Below are positions 25,610-33,874 of a stretch of 64,000 bases of DNA, piece by piece (position 1 is the first letter of the stretch; every line of letters begins with the position of its first letter). The notes under the pieces are model-generated. The model made no database searches. It had not been told where the DNA came from and saw only the letters and a list, made by a program, of their open reading frames with translations. The translations under genes were made by a program, and so were the position numbers. The DNA is from Nocardia caishijiensis NBRC 108228 (GTDB lineage: Bacteria; Actinomycetota; Actinomycetes; Mycobacteriales; Mycobacteriaceae): the NCBI RefSeq assembly GCF_001612825.1, contig NZ_BDBE01000030.1, positions 248,001-312,000 on the forward strand, read 5' to 3'.

Positions 25610-26011
25610 ATGTTGCAGGAAGACAGCAGTGACGCGGTCGTCGCGGCGAGCGCGGACACCGTGGAAGAGGATTTCGAGTCGACCAAAGCGGGATACTCCG
25701 CCGTCGAAGCGGTGGGCACCCGCGCCATCGGGGAAACGAACATCACCTCGATCTTCTGGGCGCAGAAGGGTCTGCTCACCCACGGCACCGGTGCCTGGGT
25801 GTTCGGTTTCCCGAATGCCACGGTGCGCGCCGACAGTCAGGTCTCGGTGAGCCTGACCGAGCGGGACAACAATGGCACCCCGTTTCTCGGATTGGCGACC
25901 ACCCAGGTATTGAACGTGGTCCCGCACGCCGACGGCACCATTTCGGTGCGGTATCACGTCGGGTGGAGCAGCAATATCAGGGTGCTGTTCAACTTCATCA
26001 TCGTGAATTGA
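25610..26011 (+). CDS. Small orphan beta-rich protein, 133 aa
   Basis: The start is ATG 25610, preceded by GAGAAAGGG; longer frames upstream run through the divergent promoter. A polar N-terminal tail of about 30 residues (QEDSSDAVVAASADTVEEDF) leads into a compact beta-rich domain: ITSIFWAQKGLLTHG, SQVSVSLTERDNNG and TISVRYHVGWSSNIRVLF. I recognise no family, and there is no signal peptide. It shares its control region with the caspase gene, so a joint role (substrate, inhibitor or effector) is possible but unproven. Confidence 0.72.
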   Translation: MLQEDSSDAVVAASADTVEEDFESTKAGYSAVEAVGTRAIGETNITSIFWAQKGLLTHGTGAWVFGFPNATVRADSQVSVSLTERDNNGTPFLGLATTQVLNVVPHADGTISVRYHVGWSSNIRVLFNFIIVN

Positions 26012-26152
26012 ACGCCCGGCAGTGTCGCGGTACACCCGGAGCCTGGTCCGACAGCGTGGTCGGTGCGGGTCTCGGGGTTCTGCGACAGTCGCGGCACCGC
26101 AGGTCGACGACAACGGCGTCGCTCGCCGGCGGGCCACGACGTCCTGTCAGAT

Positions 26153-26893
26153 CTAGGAACCCGGTCGTGCCCGTGCCGACGCGGCGAGCGCCCGCTCGGT
26201 TTTGGTCGAGCCGGTCGCGGGCGTCAGGCCGAGCGCGTGTACCGCGTCGAGAAGGCGCTGTTGTGCGGCGGCGGCGCGCAGGTGCGGGCCGACGGGCGAA
26301 TCATGGGGCGCGGCGGTGATTTTCACAGCCAGTTCGAGCAGATCCAGGTCGGCGATCCGCCACCGCTCGACATCGACGCACAACCCACCTAGGGCGACGC
26401 CGGTCCACCGCAGCGCGTGCACCGGCCCCCGCGCGCGCAGCCGATCCACCGCGACACCCGGTGGCGTGCAACTCACCAGGAACTGCCGCTGCGCGGTCGC
26501 GAGCGCCTCGGTGACATCGACCCCGCGCTCCACGCAGTCCCGCAGGGAACCGGCGGGCCACCCACTGATCGCCGACGCCGACAACATCCGCAGCGGGCTG
26601 CACCAATCGCGCTCGATCCGATACCGCACCCCCTCGTCGAGGAACGGTCGTGCCCATCGACCGCTGAGCTGGGCGGGGGTGCACGGTCGCAGCTTCACGG
26701 TGAGGTCGTCCTCGGCGCCACTGCGCAACCGGATGACGATGCGGCCCGACAGCAGCGCCGGTGATCCGGCCGAGTCGGGTTCGGCGAACCAGATGTCGCG
26801 CACATCGGCCGTGTCCGGACCGCAGCCGAGGCGCCGCAGCGCCACCGCGACATCGGTGTCGAGATTGACCTTGATTTCGATCGGCGTGATCAC
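26153..26893 (-). CDS. CYTH-like domain protein, 246 aa
   Basis: The start GTG 26893 follows AAGGGAA. The first strand reads VITPIEIKVNLDTD, the ExK signature of CYTH domains (triphosphate tunnel enzymes). Further charged strands include IVIRLRSGAEDDLTVKLRP and GVRYRIERDWCS, as expected for the tunnel wall. CYTH enzymes act on triphosphates such as thiamine triphosphate, polyphosphate or ATP. The second half (LDLLELAVKI to the Arg/Ala-rich tail) is helical. It is transcribed from the reverse-oriented island promoter D and converges on the 133-aa gene. Assignment rests on N-terminal motifs only. Confidence 0.65.
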   Translation of the reverse strand: MITPIEIKVNLDTDVAVALRRLGCGPDTADVRDIWFAEPDSAGSPALLSGRIVIRLRSGAEDDLTVKLRPCTPAQLSGRWARPFLDEGVRYRIERDWCSPLRMLSASAISGWPAGSLRDCVERGVDVTEALATAQRQFLVSCTPPGVAVDRLRARGPVHALRWTGVALGGLCVDVERWRIADLDLLELAVKITAAPHDSPVGPHLRAAAAQQRLLDAVHALGLTPATGSTKTERALAASARARPGS

Positions 26894-26952
26894 CCGGGTT
26901 CCCTTCTGTCGCCTGCGGTGGACCCCGGCGCACGGGCAGCGGGTGTCCACGG

Positions 26953-26998
26953 TCAGGGTCGTCCACTCGGGCCGGGTGGCGCGCGCGTAGTCGGCTAC
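26953..26998 (-). promoter_or_regulatory. Island promoter D (reverse orientation)
   Basis: Read on the reverse strand, GTAGCCGACTAC (26998-26987) is followed 27 bases later by GACCCTGA (26960-26953). This repeats the palindrome, spacing and NANNCTGA box of sites A and B. It drives the CYTH-like gene 60 bases further on. Confidence 0.6.
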
Positions 26999-27029
26999 CC
27001 GATCACTCCCGCAGTGGGTGGGGGCTGAG

Positions 27030-27074
27030 GTAGTCGACTACTCGTGACAGGCCAGTGTGTGGGGCGGAGACTGA
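27030..27074 (+). promoter_or_regulatory. Island promoter C (perfect palindrome)
   Basis: GTAGTCGACTAC at 27030-27041 is a perfect 12-bp palindrome followed by TCGTG, as at site B. GAGACTGA at 27067-27074 begins 26 bases after it. It would start the alpha-dioxygenase/catalase-like transcript about 30 bases before ATG 27112. Sites C and D lie back to back, 31 bases apart. Confidence 0.65.
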
Positions 27075-27111
27075 GTCGATCCGGTCCCGCCTCAGTTCGT
27101 GGAGGTTCCCG

Positions 27112-28923
27112 ATGATCGACGCCCCTCACCACACCGGCGGGTGCGACCCCGCGCCGAGCCGGTCACGCATCGCGAATGTCCTCGCCGACGCCGCGCAAGC
27201 GATCGACCGCCGGTTCGGCTGGTTCCGGTTGCCGAAACCACTCGGCCTGGCCGTGCTCATCGGGTTACGGGCCGGACTGCGGGCACACAACCTCGTCGAC
27301 ACCGGCCCGCACCCCGACGGTCCGCTGCCACCCGACGAACCGGGTGAGCACCTCACCCGCACCCTCGACGGCACCTACAACACCCCCGGTGACCCGCGCG
27401 CGGGCTCGATCGGCTGCCGATTCGGTCGCAACATCCCCCTCGCGAACACCCGGCCCGAGGACGACGCTCGCATCCTCGACCCCAACCCGCGCACGGTGAG
27501 CACCACACTGCTCGCCCGCGACGAGTTCCGGCCCGCGACCACCTTGAACCTGCTCGCCGCGGCCTGGATCCAGTTCGAGGTGCACGACTGGTTCAGCCAC
27601 CGACCGTCCGAGGCCGAACCGTTCACGGTCGGCGTCGCCGACGGCGGGTGGTGGGGGCCGACGATGACCATCCCACGCACGGCCACGGTGCCCGCGCCCG
27701 ATCCCGCCGACCCGCCCACCTTCGTCACCGGCGAATCCCACTGGTGGGATGCCTCCCAGATCTACGGCACCACGGCCGAAGCCGCGGGGGCGCTGCGGTC
27801 GGGCAAACTCGGTCAGGTCATCCTCGACGAACTCGGCCTGCCACCGGTGGACGCGGCGAGCCTGGTGGCCAGATCACCGGCAGCGGCCAACGCCTGGGTC
27901 GGGCTGGCGCTGCTGCATTCACTATTCCTGAGCGAACACAACGCCATCTGCGAGCGCCTGGTCGCCCGCTACCCGGACCGCCGCGACGATCAGTGGCTCT
28001 ACGACACGGCCCGCCTGATCAACGCCGCGCTGATCGCCAAGATCCACACCGTCGACTGGACACCGGCCGTGATCGCCCATCCCACCACGGTCGCCGCACT
28101 GCGCGCCAACTGGTTCGGGCTGCTCGGCGAACGGGTGGCGCGTCGCTTCGGCAGGCTCGTCGACAACGAAGTCCTGTGTGGCATACCGGGTTCCGTCCGT
28201 GAGGATCACGGCGTTCCCTATTCGCTGACCGAGGAATTCGTCGCGGTCTACCGGATGCATCCCCTGATTCCCGACGAACTGACGGTACGCGGCCTGGCCG
28301 ACGACAAGATCCTGGAGCGCCTGCCCTTCCCGGAGCTGGGTGTGCGCCACATCCGGCAACGGCTCACGGAAATCCCGATGGACACGCTGCTGTATTCCTT
28401 CGGCCGGGCCAACCCGGGCGCGCTCACCCTGCACAACTACCCGCAGCACCTGCGCCGCCTCGACCGTGGCGAGGACCAACCACTGGATCTGGCGACCATC
28501 GACATCCTGCGCGTGCGGGAACGAGGTGTGCCGCGCTACAACGAGTTCCGGCGGCAACTGCGCCTCGCGCCCGCGCGCTCGTTCGCCGACCTCACCGACG
28601 ATCCGCGCTGGGCGCGTGAACTCGCCCAGGTGTACGACACCGTCGAGGACGTCGACCTGATGATCGGCCTCTACGCCGAGCCCAAACCACCCGGTTTCGG
28701 ATTCGGCGACACCGCCTTCCGGATCTTCGTGCTGATGGCCTCGCGCAGGCTCTCGGCCGACCGCTTCTTCACCACCGACTTCCGGCCCGAGATCTACACC
28801 GAGGCGGGGATGGCCTGGGTGCGTGACAACACGATGCGCACGGTGCTGCTCCGCCATTTCCCCACCCTCGCGCCCGCGCTGACCGGTGTCGCGAACCCCT
28901 TCGCCCCGTGGAGGTCCCGGTGA
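27112..28923 (+). CDS. Heme peroxidase-family alpha-dioxygenase-like protein, 603 aa
   Basis: An animal-type heme peroxidase fold closest in pattern to fatty-acid alpha-dioxygenases. Features are FGRNIPLANTRP, the distal-histidine helix LLAAAWIQFEVHDWFSH with H158, WWDASQIYGT, LLHSLFLSEHNAICERL, PRYNEFRRQLRL and AFRIFVLMASRRLSADRFF. Alpha-dioxygenases convert fatty acids to 2-hydroperoxides with a catalytic tyrosine and O2; I have not placed that tyrosine. The length of 603 residues suits the group. No signal peptide, so it is likely cytosolic or membrane-peripheral. Start: ATG 27112 after GGAGG. It overlaps the catalase-related gene by four bases (GTGA). Confidence 0.85.
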   Translation: MIDAPHHTGGCDPAPSRSRIANVLADAAQAIDRRFGWFRLPKPLGLAVLIGLRAGLRAHNLVDTGPHPDGPLPPDEPGEHLTRTLDGTYNTPGDPRAGSIGCRFGRNIPLANTRPEDDARILDPNPRTVSTTLLARDEFRPATTLNLLAAAWIQFEVHDWFSHRPSEAEPFTVGVADGGWWGPTMTIPRTATVPAPDPADPPTFVTGESHWWDASQIYGTTAEAAGALRSGKLGQVILDELGLPPVDAASLVARSPAAANAWVGLALLHSLFLSEHNAICERLVARYPDRRDDQWLYDTARLINAALIAKIHTVDWTPAVIAHPTTVAALRANWFGLLGERVARRFGRLVDNEVLCGIPGSVREDHGVPYSLTEEFVAVYRMHPLIPDELTVRGLADDKILERLPFPELGVRHIRQRLTEIPMDTLLYSFGRANPGALTLHNYPQHLRRLDRGEDQPLDLATIDILRVRERGVPRYNEFRRQLRLAPARSFADLTDDPRWARELAQVYDTVEDVDLMIGLYAEPKPPGFGFGDTAFRIFVLMASRRLSADRFFTTDFRPEIYTEAGMAWVRDNTMRTVLLRHFPTLAPALTGVANPFAPWRSR

Positions 28924-30017
28924 CCACGTACCTGCGCTACCGCGACGATCTGGAACATCCACGTGCCGACGAGGAACGCGACATCGACCGGATCATCGCG
29001 GTGCTGCGCACCAACAACGAACGCGCCTTCCGCAAGTACAAGCGCGGTCTGCGCGACGCGCACGCCAAGAGCCACGGCATCCTGCGCGGCGAACTCACCG
29101 TCCACGCGGGACTGCGCGCCGAACTGGCCCAGGGCATGTTCGCCGAACCGGCGACGTATCCGGTGATCGCCCGGTTGTCGAGCACCTCGGGGGTGATCCG
29201 CAGCGATCAGCTGCGCGGCGTCCGTGGTCTCGGCATCAAGGTGCTCGGGGTGCACGGTCCGCGCGCGCTGCCCGACGACGATGCGACCACCCAGGACTTC
29301 ATCATGGTCACCCATCGGGAGTTCCTCTTCGCCGACGCGCACGCCTACCTCACCAAGGGGATGCCGACCGCCTGGGTGCTCGCCCGCCTGCCCGATACCG
29401 CGTTGCGGGTCGGCAGCGATCTGGTGGCCGCGCTGGACACCCACGTGCTGCGCCGCCTCGGCACCGGGGTGCCACCCAATCTCGGTGTCTTCGTCGCGCC
29501 GAACACCCACATCCTCGGCGAGACCTTCTTCACCTCGGCGCCGCTGCGCCACGGCGACTATGTCGCCAAACTGCTCTACGCCCCGGTGTCGCCGGAAGTC
29601 GTGGCCCTGCACGGGCAACCGATCCCGGAGTCGGCCGGTGTGAACGCGCACCAGAACTCGGTGATCGACTTCTTCGCCGCGCACGGCGCCACCTACGAAC
29701 TGCGCGCCCAACTGTGTACGGACAGCACGCGGATGCCGATCGAGGACGCCACCGTCGAGTGGCCCGAGTCCGAATCGGCGCACGAAACAGTGGCGACCCT
29801 GCGCTTCGACCGGCAGGACCCGTACACCCCGCAACGCCGCGCCTACGGCGACGAGGTGCTCTCGTTCAACTCCTGGCGCGGTCTCGACGCGCACCGGCCA
29901 CTCGGCTCGATCAACCGGCTCAAGAAGCGGGTGTACGAGGCGTCGAGCAACTACCGCCACGAGGTCGGCAACGCACCGCGCGTCGAACCGCGCGACGCTA
30001 CCGAGCTGCCGCCGTGA
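28920..30017 (+). CDS. Catalase-related heme protein (peroxidase/allene-oxide-synthase-like), 365 aa
   Basis: A short catalase-fold protein. Visible landmarks are YPVIARLSST and RGVRGLGIKVLGVHG (core barrel), TTQDFIMVTHREFLFADA, and the C-terminal heme-side segment LSFNSWRGLDAHRPLGSINR. It is about 130 residues shorter than true catalases, like the catalase-related peroxidases and allene oxide synthases that act on fatty-acid hydroperoxides. Coupling to the dioxygenase gene (GTG 28920 inside its stop codon region, GAGG upstream) suggests it consumes that enzyme's hydroperoxide. True catalase activity is less likely. The proximal ligand was not verified. Confidence 0.82.
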   Translation: MTTYLRYRDDLEHPRADEERDIDRIIAVLRTNNERAFRKYKRGLRDAHAKSHGILRGELTVHAGLRAELAQGMFAEPATYPVIARLSSTSGVIRSDQLRGVRGLGIKVLGVHGPRALPDDDATTQDFIMVTHREFLFADAHAYLTKGMPTAWVLARLPDTALRVGSDLVAALDTHVLRRLGTGVPPNLGVFVAPNTHILGETFFTSAPLRHGDYVAKLLYAPVSPEVVALHGQPIPESAGVNAHQNSVIDFFAAHGATYELRAQLCTDSTRMPIEDATVEWPESESAHETVATLRFDRQDPYTPQRRAYGDEVLSFNSWRGLDAHRPLGSINRLKKRVYEASSNYRHEVGNAPRVEPRDATELPP

Positions 30018-30086
30018 CCAGCGTCGCGCCCACCCGTTCCCACGCCGCTCCTGGCGCGTTTCGTTGTGGCGTCGTCGCTGGACATC

Positions 30087-30092
30087 TACACT
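30087..30092 (+). promoter_or_regulatory. Probable -10 element of the LuxR regulator gene
   Basis: TACACT ends nine bases before ATG 30101, in a short T-rich patch, so the transcript would be leaderless or nearly so. No island palindrome is present here, hence no sign of autoregulation. Confidence 0.45.
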
Positions 30093-30100
30093 TTTCGCCC

Positions 30101-32731
30101 ATGGGCGGACTGTGGCAGCTGCTCGATCGCCCCACCGAGTACGAGGCTGTCCACCGCGCGCTGACGAGCGGCGACACCGGTGGCGTGGTTCTCGTCGGCG
30201 CGGCGGGCGTCGGCAAGACCACGCTCGCGCGGCTCGTCACCACAGCCCTGCCCGACCCCGTGCGCTGGGCGGCGTGCACCGCCTCCTCCCAGGCCATTCC
30301 GCTCGGCGCCTTCGCGCCCTGGATCGCCGCCTCGGCGTCGCGCGACCCGCTCGCGCTGCTGCATTCCGCGCGCGAGAACCTGCTCGCCCGGCCAGGCACG
30401 GTGCTCGGCGTGGACGACGCCCATCTGCTCGACACTCTGTCGGCCACCCTGGTGCACCAGATCGCCGTCGACCAGGGTGCGCGCGTGGTCGCCACGGTCC
30501 GCTGCGGCGAACCGGTACCCGATGCGGTCACCTCGCTGTGGAAGGACGGGTATCTCGAGCGAATCGAGTTGGCGCCGTTCACCAAACAGCAGTGCACCGA
30601 CCTGGTGCAGCACGTGCTCGGCGGAACTCTCGAGGGGCTCAGCGCCGACGTGATGTGGGAGTCCTCCGGCGGCAACCCGCTGTTCCTGCGGAACATGGTC
30701 GAAGGCGCGGTCGAAGCGAGCACCCTCACCGATGTCAACGGGGTCTGGCAACTACGCGGGCCGACCGCGGTGCCCTCCGGGCTCGTCGCCCTGCTCGACG
30801 AACGACTGACCCGGGCCGGAAAACCGGTGCTCGACGTGCTGGAGATGCTGGCCGTGTACGAGCCGCTCGACATCGACGTCCTCAGCGAACTCGTCGGGGT
30901 GGAGGCGGTCGACGCCGCCGAATCGACCGGGATGATCCGGGTGAGCAGGCACAACGGCGCCGTCGATGTGCGGTTCAGCCATCCGTTGCTCGGCGAGGTG
31001 GTGCGGCGCCGGGTGGGGACCGCTGCCGCGCGCGCCCGGCGGGGACGCCTCGTCGATACCCTGCGCGACCGGGACCTGAGCACACCCGCCCATCGCATCC
31101 GGCTGGCCAGGTTGTGTGTCGACAGCGACCGACCCGTCGGCGTCGACCTGCTCATCGACGCGGCGAAAGACGCTGTGGCACTGGCTAACTTGCCACTCGG
31201 TGAGCAGCTCGCACGGGCCGCGTGCCAACGCGGCGGCGGGCTGCGCGCGGCCGAACTGCACTCGCGCGCACTGCTGTGGGAGGGCAGGCCGCGCGAGGCC
31301 GACCGGATCCTCGCGCGCTTCGACCCCGATAAGCTCGACCCCTTGCAGTTGGTGCAGTGGGGAGTGGTGCGGGCGAGCCTGCGCTTCTGGTCGCTCGGCG
31401 ATGTCGAACACGCCCGCGAGCTCGTCGACCTGTTGCGCGCCCGGGTCGAATACCGCGCCCTGCGCTTGACCGTCGACGCCGCCGCGGCGGCGATGGCCGT
31501 CCACGAGAACCACATCACCGAGGGCATCGACGCCGCCAAGCAGGTGCTCGCCGATCCCGAATCACCGCGCCAGGCCGTCGATTTCGCCGCCTTTGCGCTC
31601 GGGCTGGCCCTGCCGGTGGCCGGTCGAGGTGCCGAATTCGCGCCCGTCGCGGCGCGCAGCCGTGCCCAGCAGAAGGCTACCGACGGGCTCATCCGGGTGA
31701 TGGTCCGCTACGGCGACGTACTCGCGCTGACCACCATCGGTGACCTCGACCTCGCCGAACAGCGGGCCGCCGAATACCGTGAGTTCTCTTCGGCCGGACA
31801 ATTCGCCGGTTGGGCGGTCGCCCGGATCGCCGCCGGGGTCGTGGCCACCTATCGCGGCCGGTTCCGCGACGCGATCACCGCCTTCGAACAGGCGCTGGCC
31901 GCGCTCAACGCCGAAGCCTCGCTCCCGTGGAAACTCCCCGCGCGCCTGCTGCTGGCCCGCGCCTACGCGGCGCTGGGGGAGGTGGAACACGCCGAGCGCG
32001 TCCTCGGCGACGCCGAGGAGCACCGCGGGCCGCACATGGCCCTGCATGAACCGCAACGTGTCATCGCCCGCGCCTGGCTGGCGGCGGCCGAACACCGCCC
32101 GCACGCGGCGGTCGAGCTGGCTCGCAAAGCCGCCGATATCGCCCGTGGCGCAGGTCAATTCGCGATGGAGGCCGAAGCGCTGCACCACGCCGCGCGCTTC
32201 GGCGACCGGACCGTCGCCACCCGGCTGAGCGCTCTCGCTTCCCGCGTCCAGGGCCCGGTCGCCGGAATCTACGCCCGGCACGCGAACGCCGTCGCCAAGG
32301 CCGACCCCGTCGCCCTCATCGCCGCGAGCGAGGAATTCGAGGCCGCGGGTTTGTTGTTGTCGGCCGCCGACGCCGCCGCCCAAGCCGTGCCCATCCACGA
32401 CCACGCCGGACGGCGCCATCCGAGCGCCGAGGCCGCCGCCCGCGCCTCGGCGCTGGCCGCCCGCTGCGACGACGCGGGAACACCCGCCGTCACCGCCGCC
32501 GCCCGCCCGCTCCCCATCACCGAGCGCGAACGCGAAATCGCCGCCCTGATCGGCCGAGGCCTGTCCAATCGGGCCATCGCCGAACGCCTGTGTGTCTCCA
32601 TCCGTACGGTCGAAGGCCACATCTACCGCGCCTGCATCAAACTCGACGTCGCCGACCGGGACCAGCTCGCCCGCTTGATCCGCAGTCGGGGTTCCGGTAG
32701 TAACCGCCGAAAAACCAACGGATATGCGTAG
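30101..32731 (+). CDS. Large LuxR-family AAA/STAND-type transcriptional regulator, 876 aa, with transposon-altered C-terminus
   Basis: Residues 33-40 are a Walker A motif (GAAGVGKT), with TVLGVDDAHLL as Walker B. About 450 residues of helical, TPR-like repeats follow. Residues 805-863 are a LuxR-type helix-turn-helix (PITEREREIAALIGRGLSNRAIAERLCV, IRTVEGHIYRACIKLDVADR). The protein belongs to the LAL/MalT-like regulators. The gene starts at ATG 30101; upstream in-frame sequence to 28886 only shadows the peroxidase and catalase genes. The last 13 residues (GSGSNRRKTNGYA) and the TAG stop come from the inverted repeat of the Tn3 element. Removing it would give the ending LIRSR with a TGA stop. 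It is the likely regulator of the island palindromes (inference). Confidence 0.9.
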   Translation: MGGLWQLLDRPTEYEAVHRALTSGDTGGVVLVGAAGVGKTTLARLVTTALPDPVRWAACTASSQAIPLGAFAPWIAASASRDPLALLHSARENLLARPGTVLGVDDAHLLDTLSATLVHQIAVDQGARVVATVRCGEPVPDAVTSLWKDGYLERIELAPFTKQQCTDLVQHVLGGTLEGLSADVMWESSGGNPLFLRNMVEGAVEASTLTDVNGVWQLRGPTAVPSGLVALLDERLTRAGKPVLDVLEMLAVYEPLDIDVLSELVGVEAVDAAESTGMIRVSRHNGAVDVRFSHPLLGEVVRRRVGTAAARARRGRLVDTLRDRDLSTPAHRIRLARLCVDSDRPVGVDLLIDAAKDAVALANLPLGEQLARAACQRGGGLRAAELHSRALLWEGRPREADRILARFDPDKLDPLQLVQWGVVRASLRFWSLGDVEHARELVDLLRARVEYRALRLTVDAAAAAMAVHENHITEGIDAAKQVLADPESPRQAVDFAAFALGLALPVAGRGAEFAPVAARSRAQQKATDGLIRVMVRYGDVLALTTIGDLDLAEQRAAEYREFSSAGQFAGWAVARIAAGVVATYRGRFRDAITAFEQALAALNAEASLPWKLPARLLLARAYAALGEVEHAERVLGDAEEHRGPHMALHEPQRVIARAWLAAAEHRPHAAVELARKAADIARGAGQFAMEAEALHHAARFGDRTVATRLSALASRVQGPVAGIYARHANAVAKADPVALIAASEEFEAAGLLLSAADAAAQAVPIHDHAGRRHPSAEAAARASALAARCDDAGTPAVTAAARPLPITEREREIAALIGRGLSNRAIAERLCVSIRTVEGHIYRACIKLDVADRDQLARLIRSRGSGSNRRKTNGYA

Positions 32732-32732
32732 C
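32688..32732 (+). repeat. Left terminal inverted repeat of the Tn3 element
   Basis: Starts GGGGTTCCGG and runs to ATGCGTAGC; identical over 45 bases to the complement of 38499-38543. The usual Tn3 length is 38 bp, so seven extra internal bases also match. Confidence 0.96.
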
Positions 32733-32738
32733 TGCTGG

Positions 32739-33743
32739 TCAGCGTCGGTTGGCGTCCGGACCGAGTAGCGCGGTGAGCTCGCGCATCGCCTGCGGCGACG
32801 GTTTGAAGTAGCGGCGCAGGTTCTCGGCTTTGCAGTGGCGGGACTTGGCCATCAGTTCCAGCAGGCTGGCCCCGGATTCGCCGAGGTGAGTCAGGCCGGA
32901 GTGGCGCAGTTCGTGTAGATCCCAGCCGGTTCCGGGCCCGTCGACGGCGGTGGCTGTGTCGAGCAGGTCGCGGGCTTGGTCGTAGGACAGCCGGGCCAGG
33001 CCAGTGTCGGGGCAGATATCACGCTCGCCGAGGTACTTGCCGGGCCCCGGCCGGCGGTGGCCCACGAACACCGGGCCGCGAGTGCGGCCGCGGATCAGCC
33101 GGGGCAACAAACGGGCGGTGCCCGCGTCCCAGTACACGGTCTCGAGGACGTGATCGTGGTGAGCGGCGCCCCTCCGGCGGGTGCGGGGTTTGGCGCCCTT
33201 GGACTTCACCGGCGCGCTGCGGGCGGCCAGGTCGAGGTCTTCGATGTTGAGCTGGAGCAGTTCTTCGGCGCGGGCGCAGGGCTCGTAGAGCATCCGCCAC
33301 AGCGTCTTCTCCCGGACGTGGATCTCGCGGCGGGCGATGAGCCGGTCGATCGCGGTGCGGGAGCGGACCGGGGTGTCGGAGTCCGGCGGGGTCGATCGCC
33401 CGGCCGAGGCCGGGAGCGTCGGTGCGGTCCATCCCTGCTCGACGCACCAACTCAACCACTTGCCGACTGCGGCGCGGCGCGCGTTCCAGGTATTGACCGC
33501 CGCGCTGCCCCACAGGGTTTCCAGCGCGGCGCCGATCTCGTCGTCGGTGACCGAGGCCAGGGCCCGGCTGTGACCGATCAGCCCGTCGCGGTCGCGGCCG
33601 TCGAGTTGGTCGACGGTCTTGACGATCGCGATGCCGTAGGCGCGGCGGGTGTTCGCCGAGCCGATCGTGTCGAGGAACGCCTCGGCGGCGGTGCGCAAGG
33701 TGCGGGTCGGCGCGGTGCGCAGCCGGGTCACCTTCGCAGCCAT
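32739..33743 (-). CDS. Tyrosine recombinase of the Tn3 element (TnpI/integrase type), 334 aa
   Basis: Residues 18-110 are a SAM-like core-binding domain ([19 protein letters not shown]). The catalytic domain shows R158 (PCARAEELL), [10 protein letters not shown] with H277 and R280, H303, and nucleophile Y312 (ENLRRYFKP). Most Tn3 elements resolve cointegrates with a serine resolvase; a few (Tn4430-like TnpI) use a tyrosine recombinase, and this one appears to belong there. The start GTG/ATG region at 33743 is followed upstream by repeated CCCCGGATAAC motifs that probably form its recombination site. Confidence 0.9.
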   Translation of the reverse strand: MAAKVTRLRTAPTRTLRTAAEAFLDTIGSANTRRAYGIAIVKTVDQLDGRDRDGLIGHSRALASVTDDEIGAALETLWGSAAVNTWNARRAAVGKWLSWCVEQGWTAPTLPASAGRSTPPDSDTPVRSRTAIDRLIARREIHVREKTLWRMLYEPCARAEELLQLNIEDLDLAARSAPVKSKGAKPRTRRRGAAHHDHVLETVYWDAGTARLLPRLIRGRTRGPVFVGHRRPGPGKYLGERDICPDTGLARLSYDQARDLLDTATAVDGPGTGWDLHELRHSGLTHLGESGASLLELMAKSRHCKAENLRRYFKPSPQAMRELTALLGPDANRR

Positions 33744-33763
33744 CGGTTCCCTCGTTTCCGGCT

Positions 33764-33864
33764 TGCCCCGGATAACGGGGTCGCTTCGTGTAGGCGCGGC
33801 GGTGGGTCCGCCGCAGGTCGGGTCTCACGATACCCCGGATAACAGCCCATTATCCGGGGTATCG
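33764..33864. repeat. Candidate internal resolution site of the transposon
   Basis: A perfect inverted repeat, CGATACCCCGGATAA (33828-33842) and its complement (33850-33864), surrounds a 7-base spacer. This is the form of a XerCD/TnpI core crossover site. A third motif copy, CCCCGGATAAC at 33766-33776, lies 67 bases away in direct orientation and could be an accessory binding site. It lies immediately upstream of the recombinase gene. Binding could also repress the recombinase promoter. Confidence 0.6.
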
Positions 33865-33874
33865 GTTCGTGCGG

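Noticed and set aside
28886..30100. 405-residue N-terminal extension of the LuxR regulator frame
   Set aside because: It runs out of frame through the catalase-related gene with Arg/Pro-rich shadow composition; the Walker A domain, promoter box and start all fit ATG 30101.
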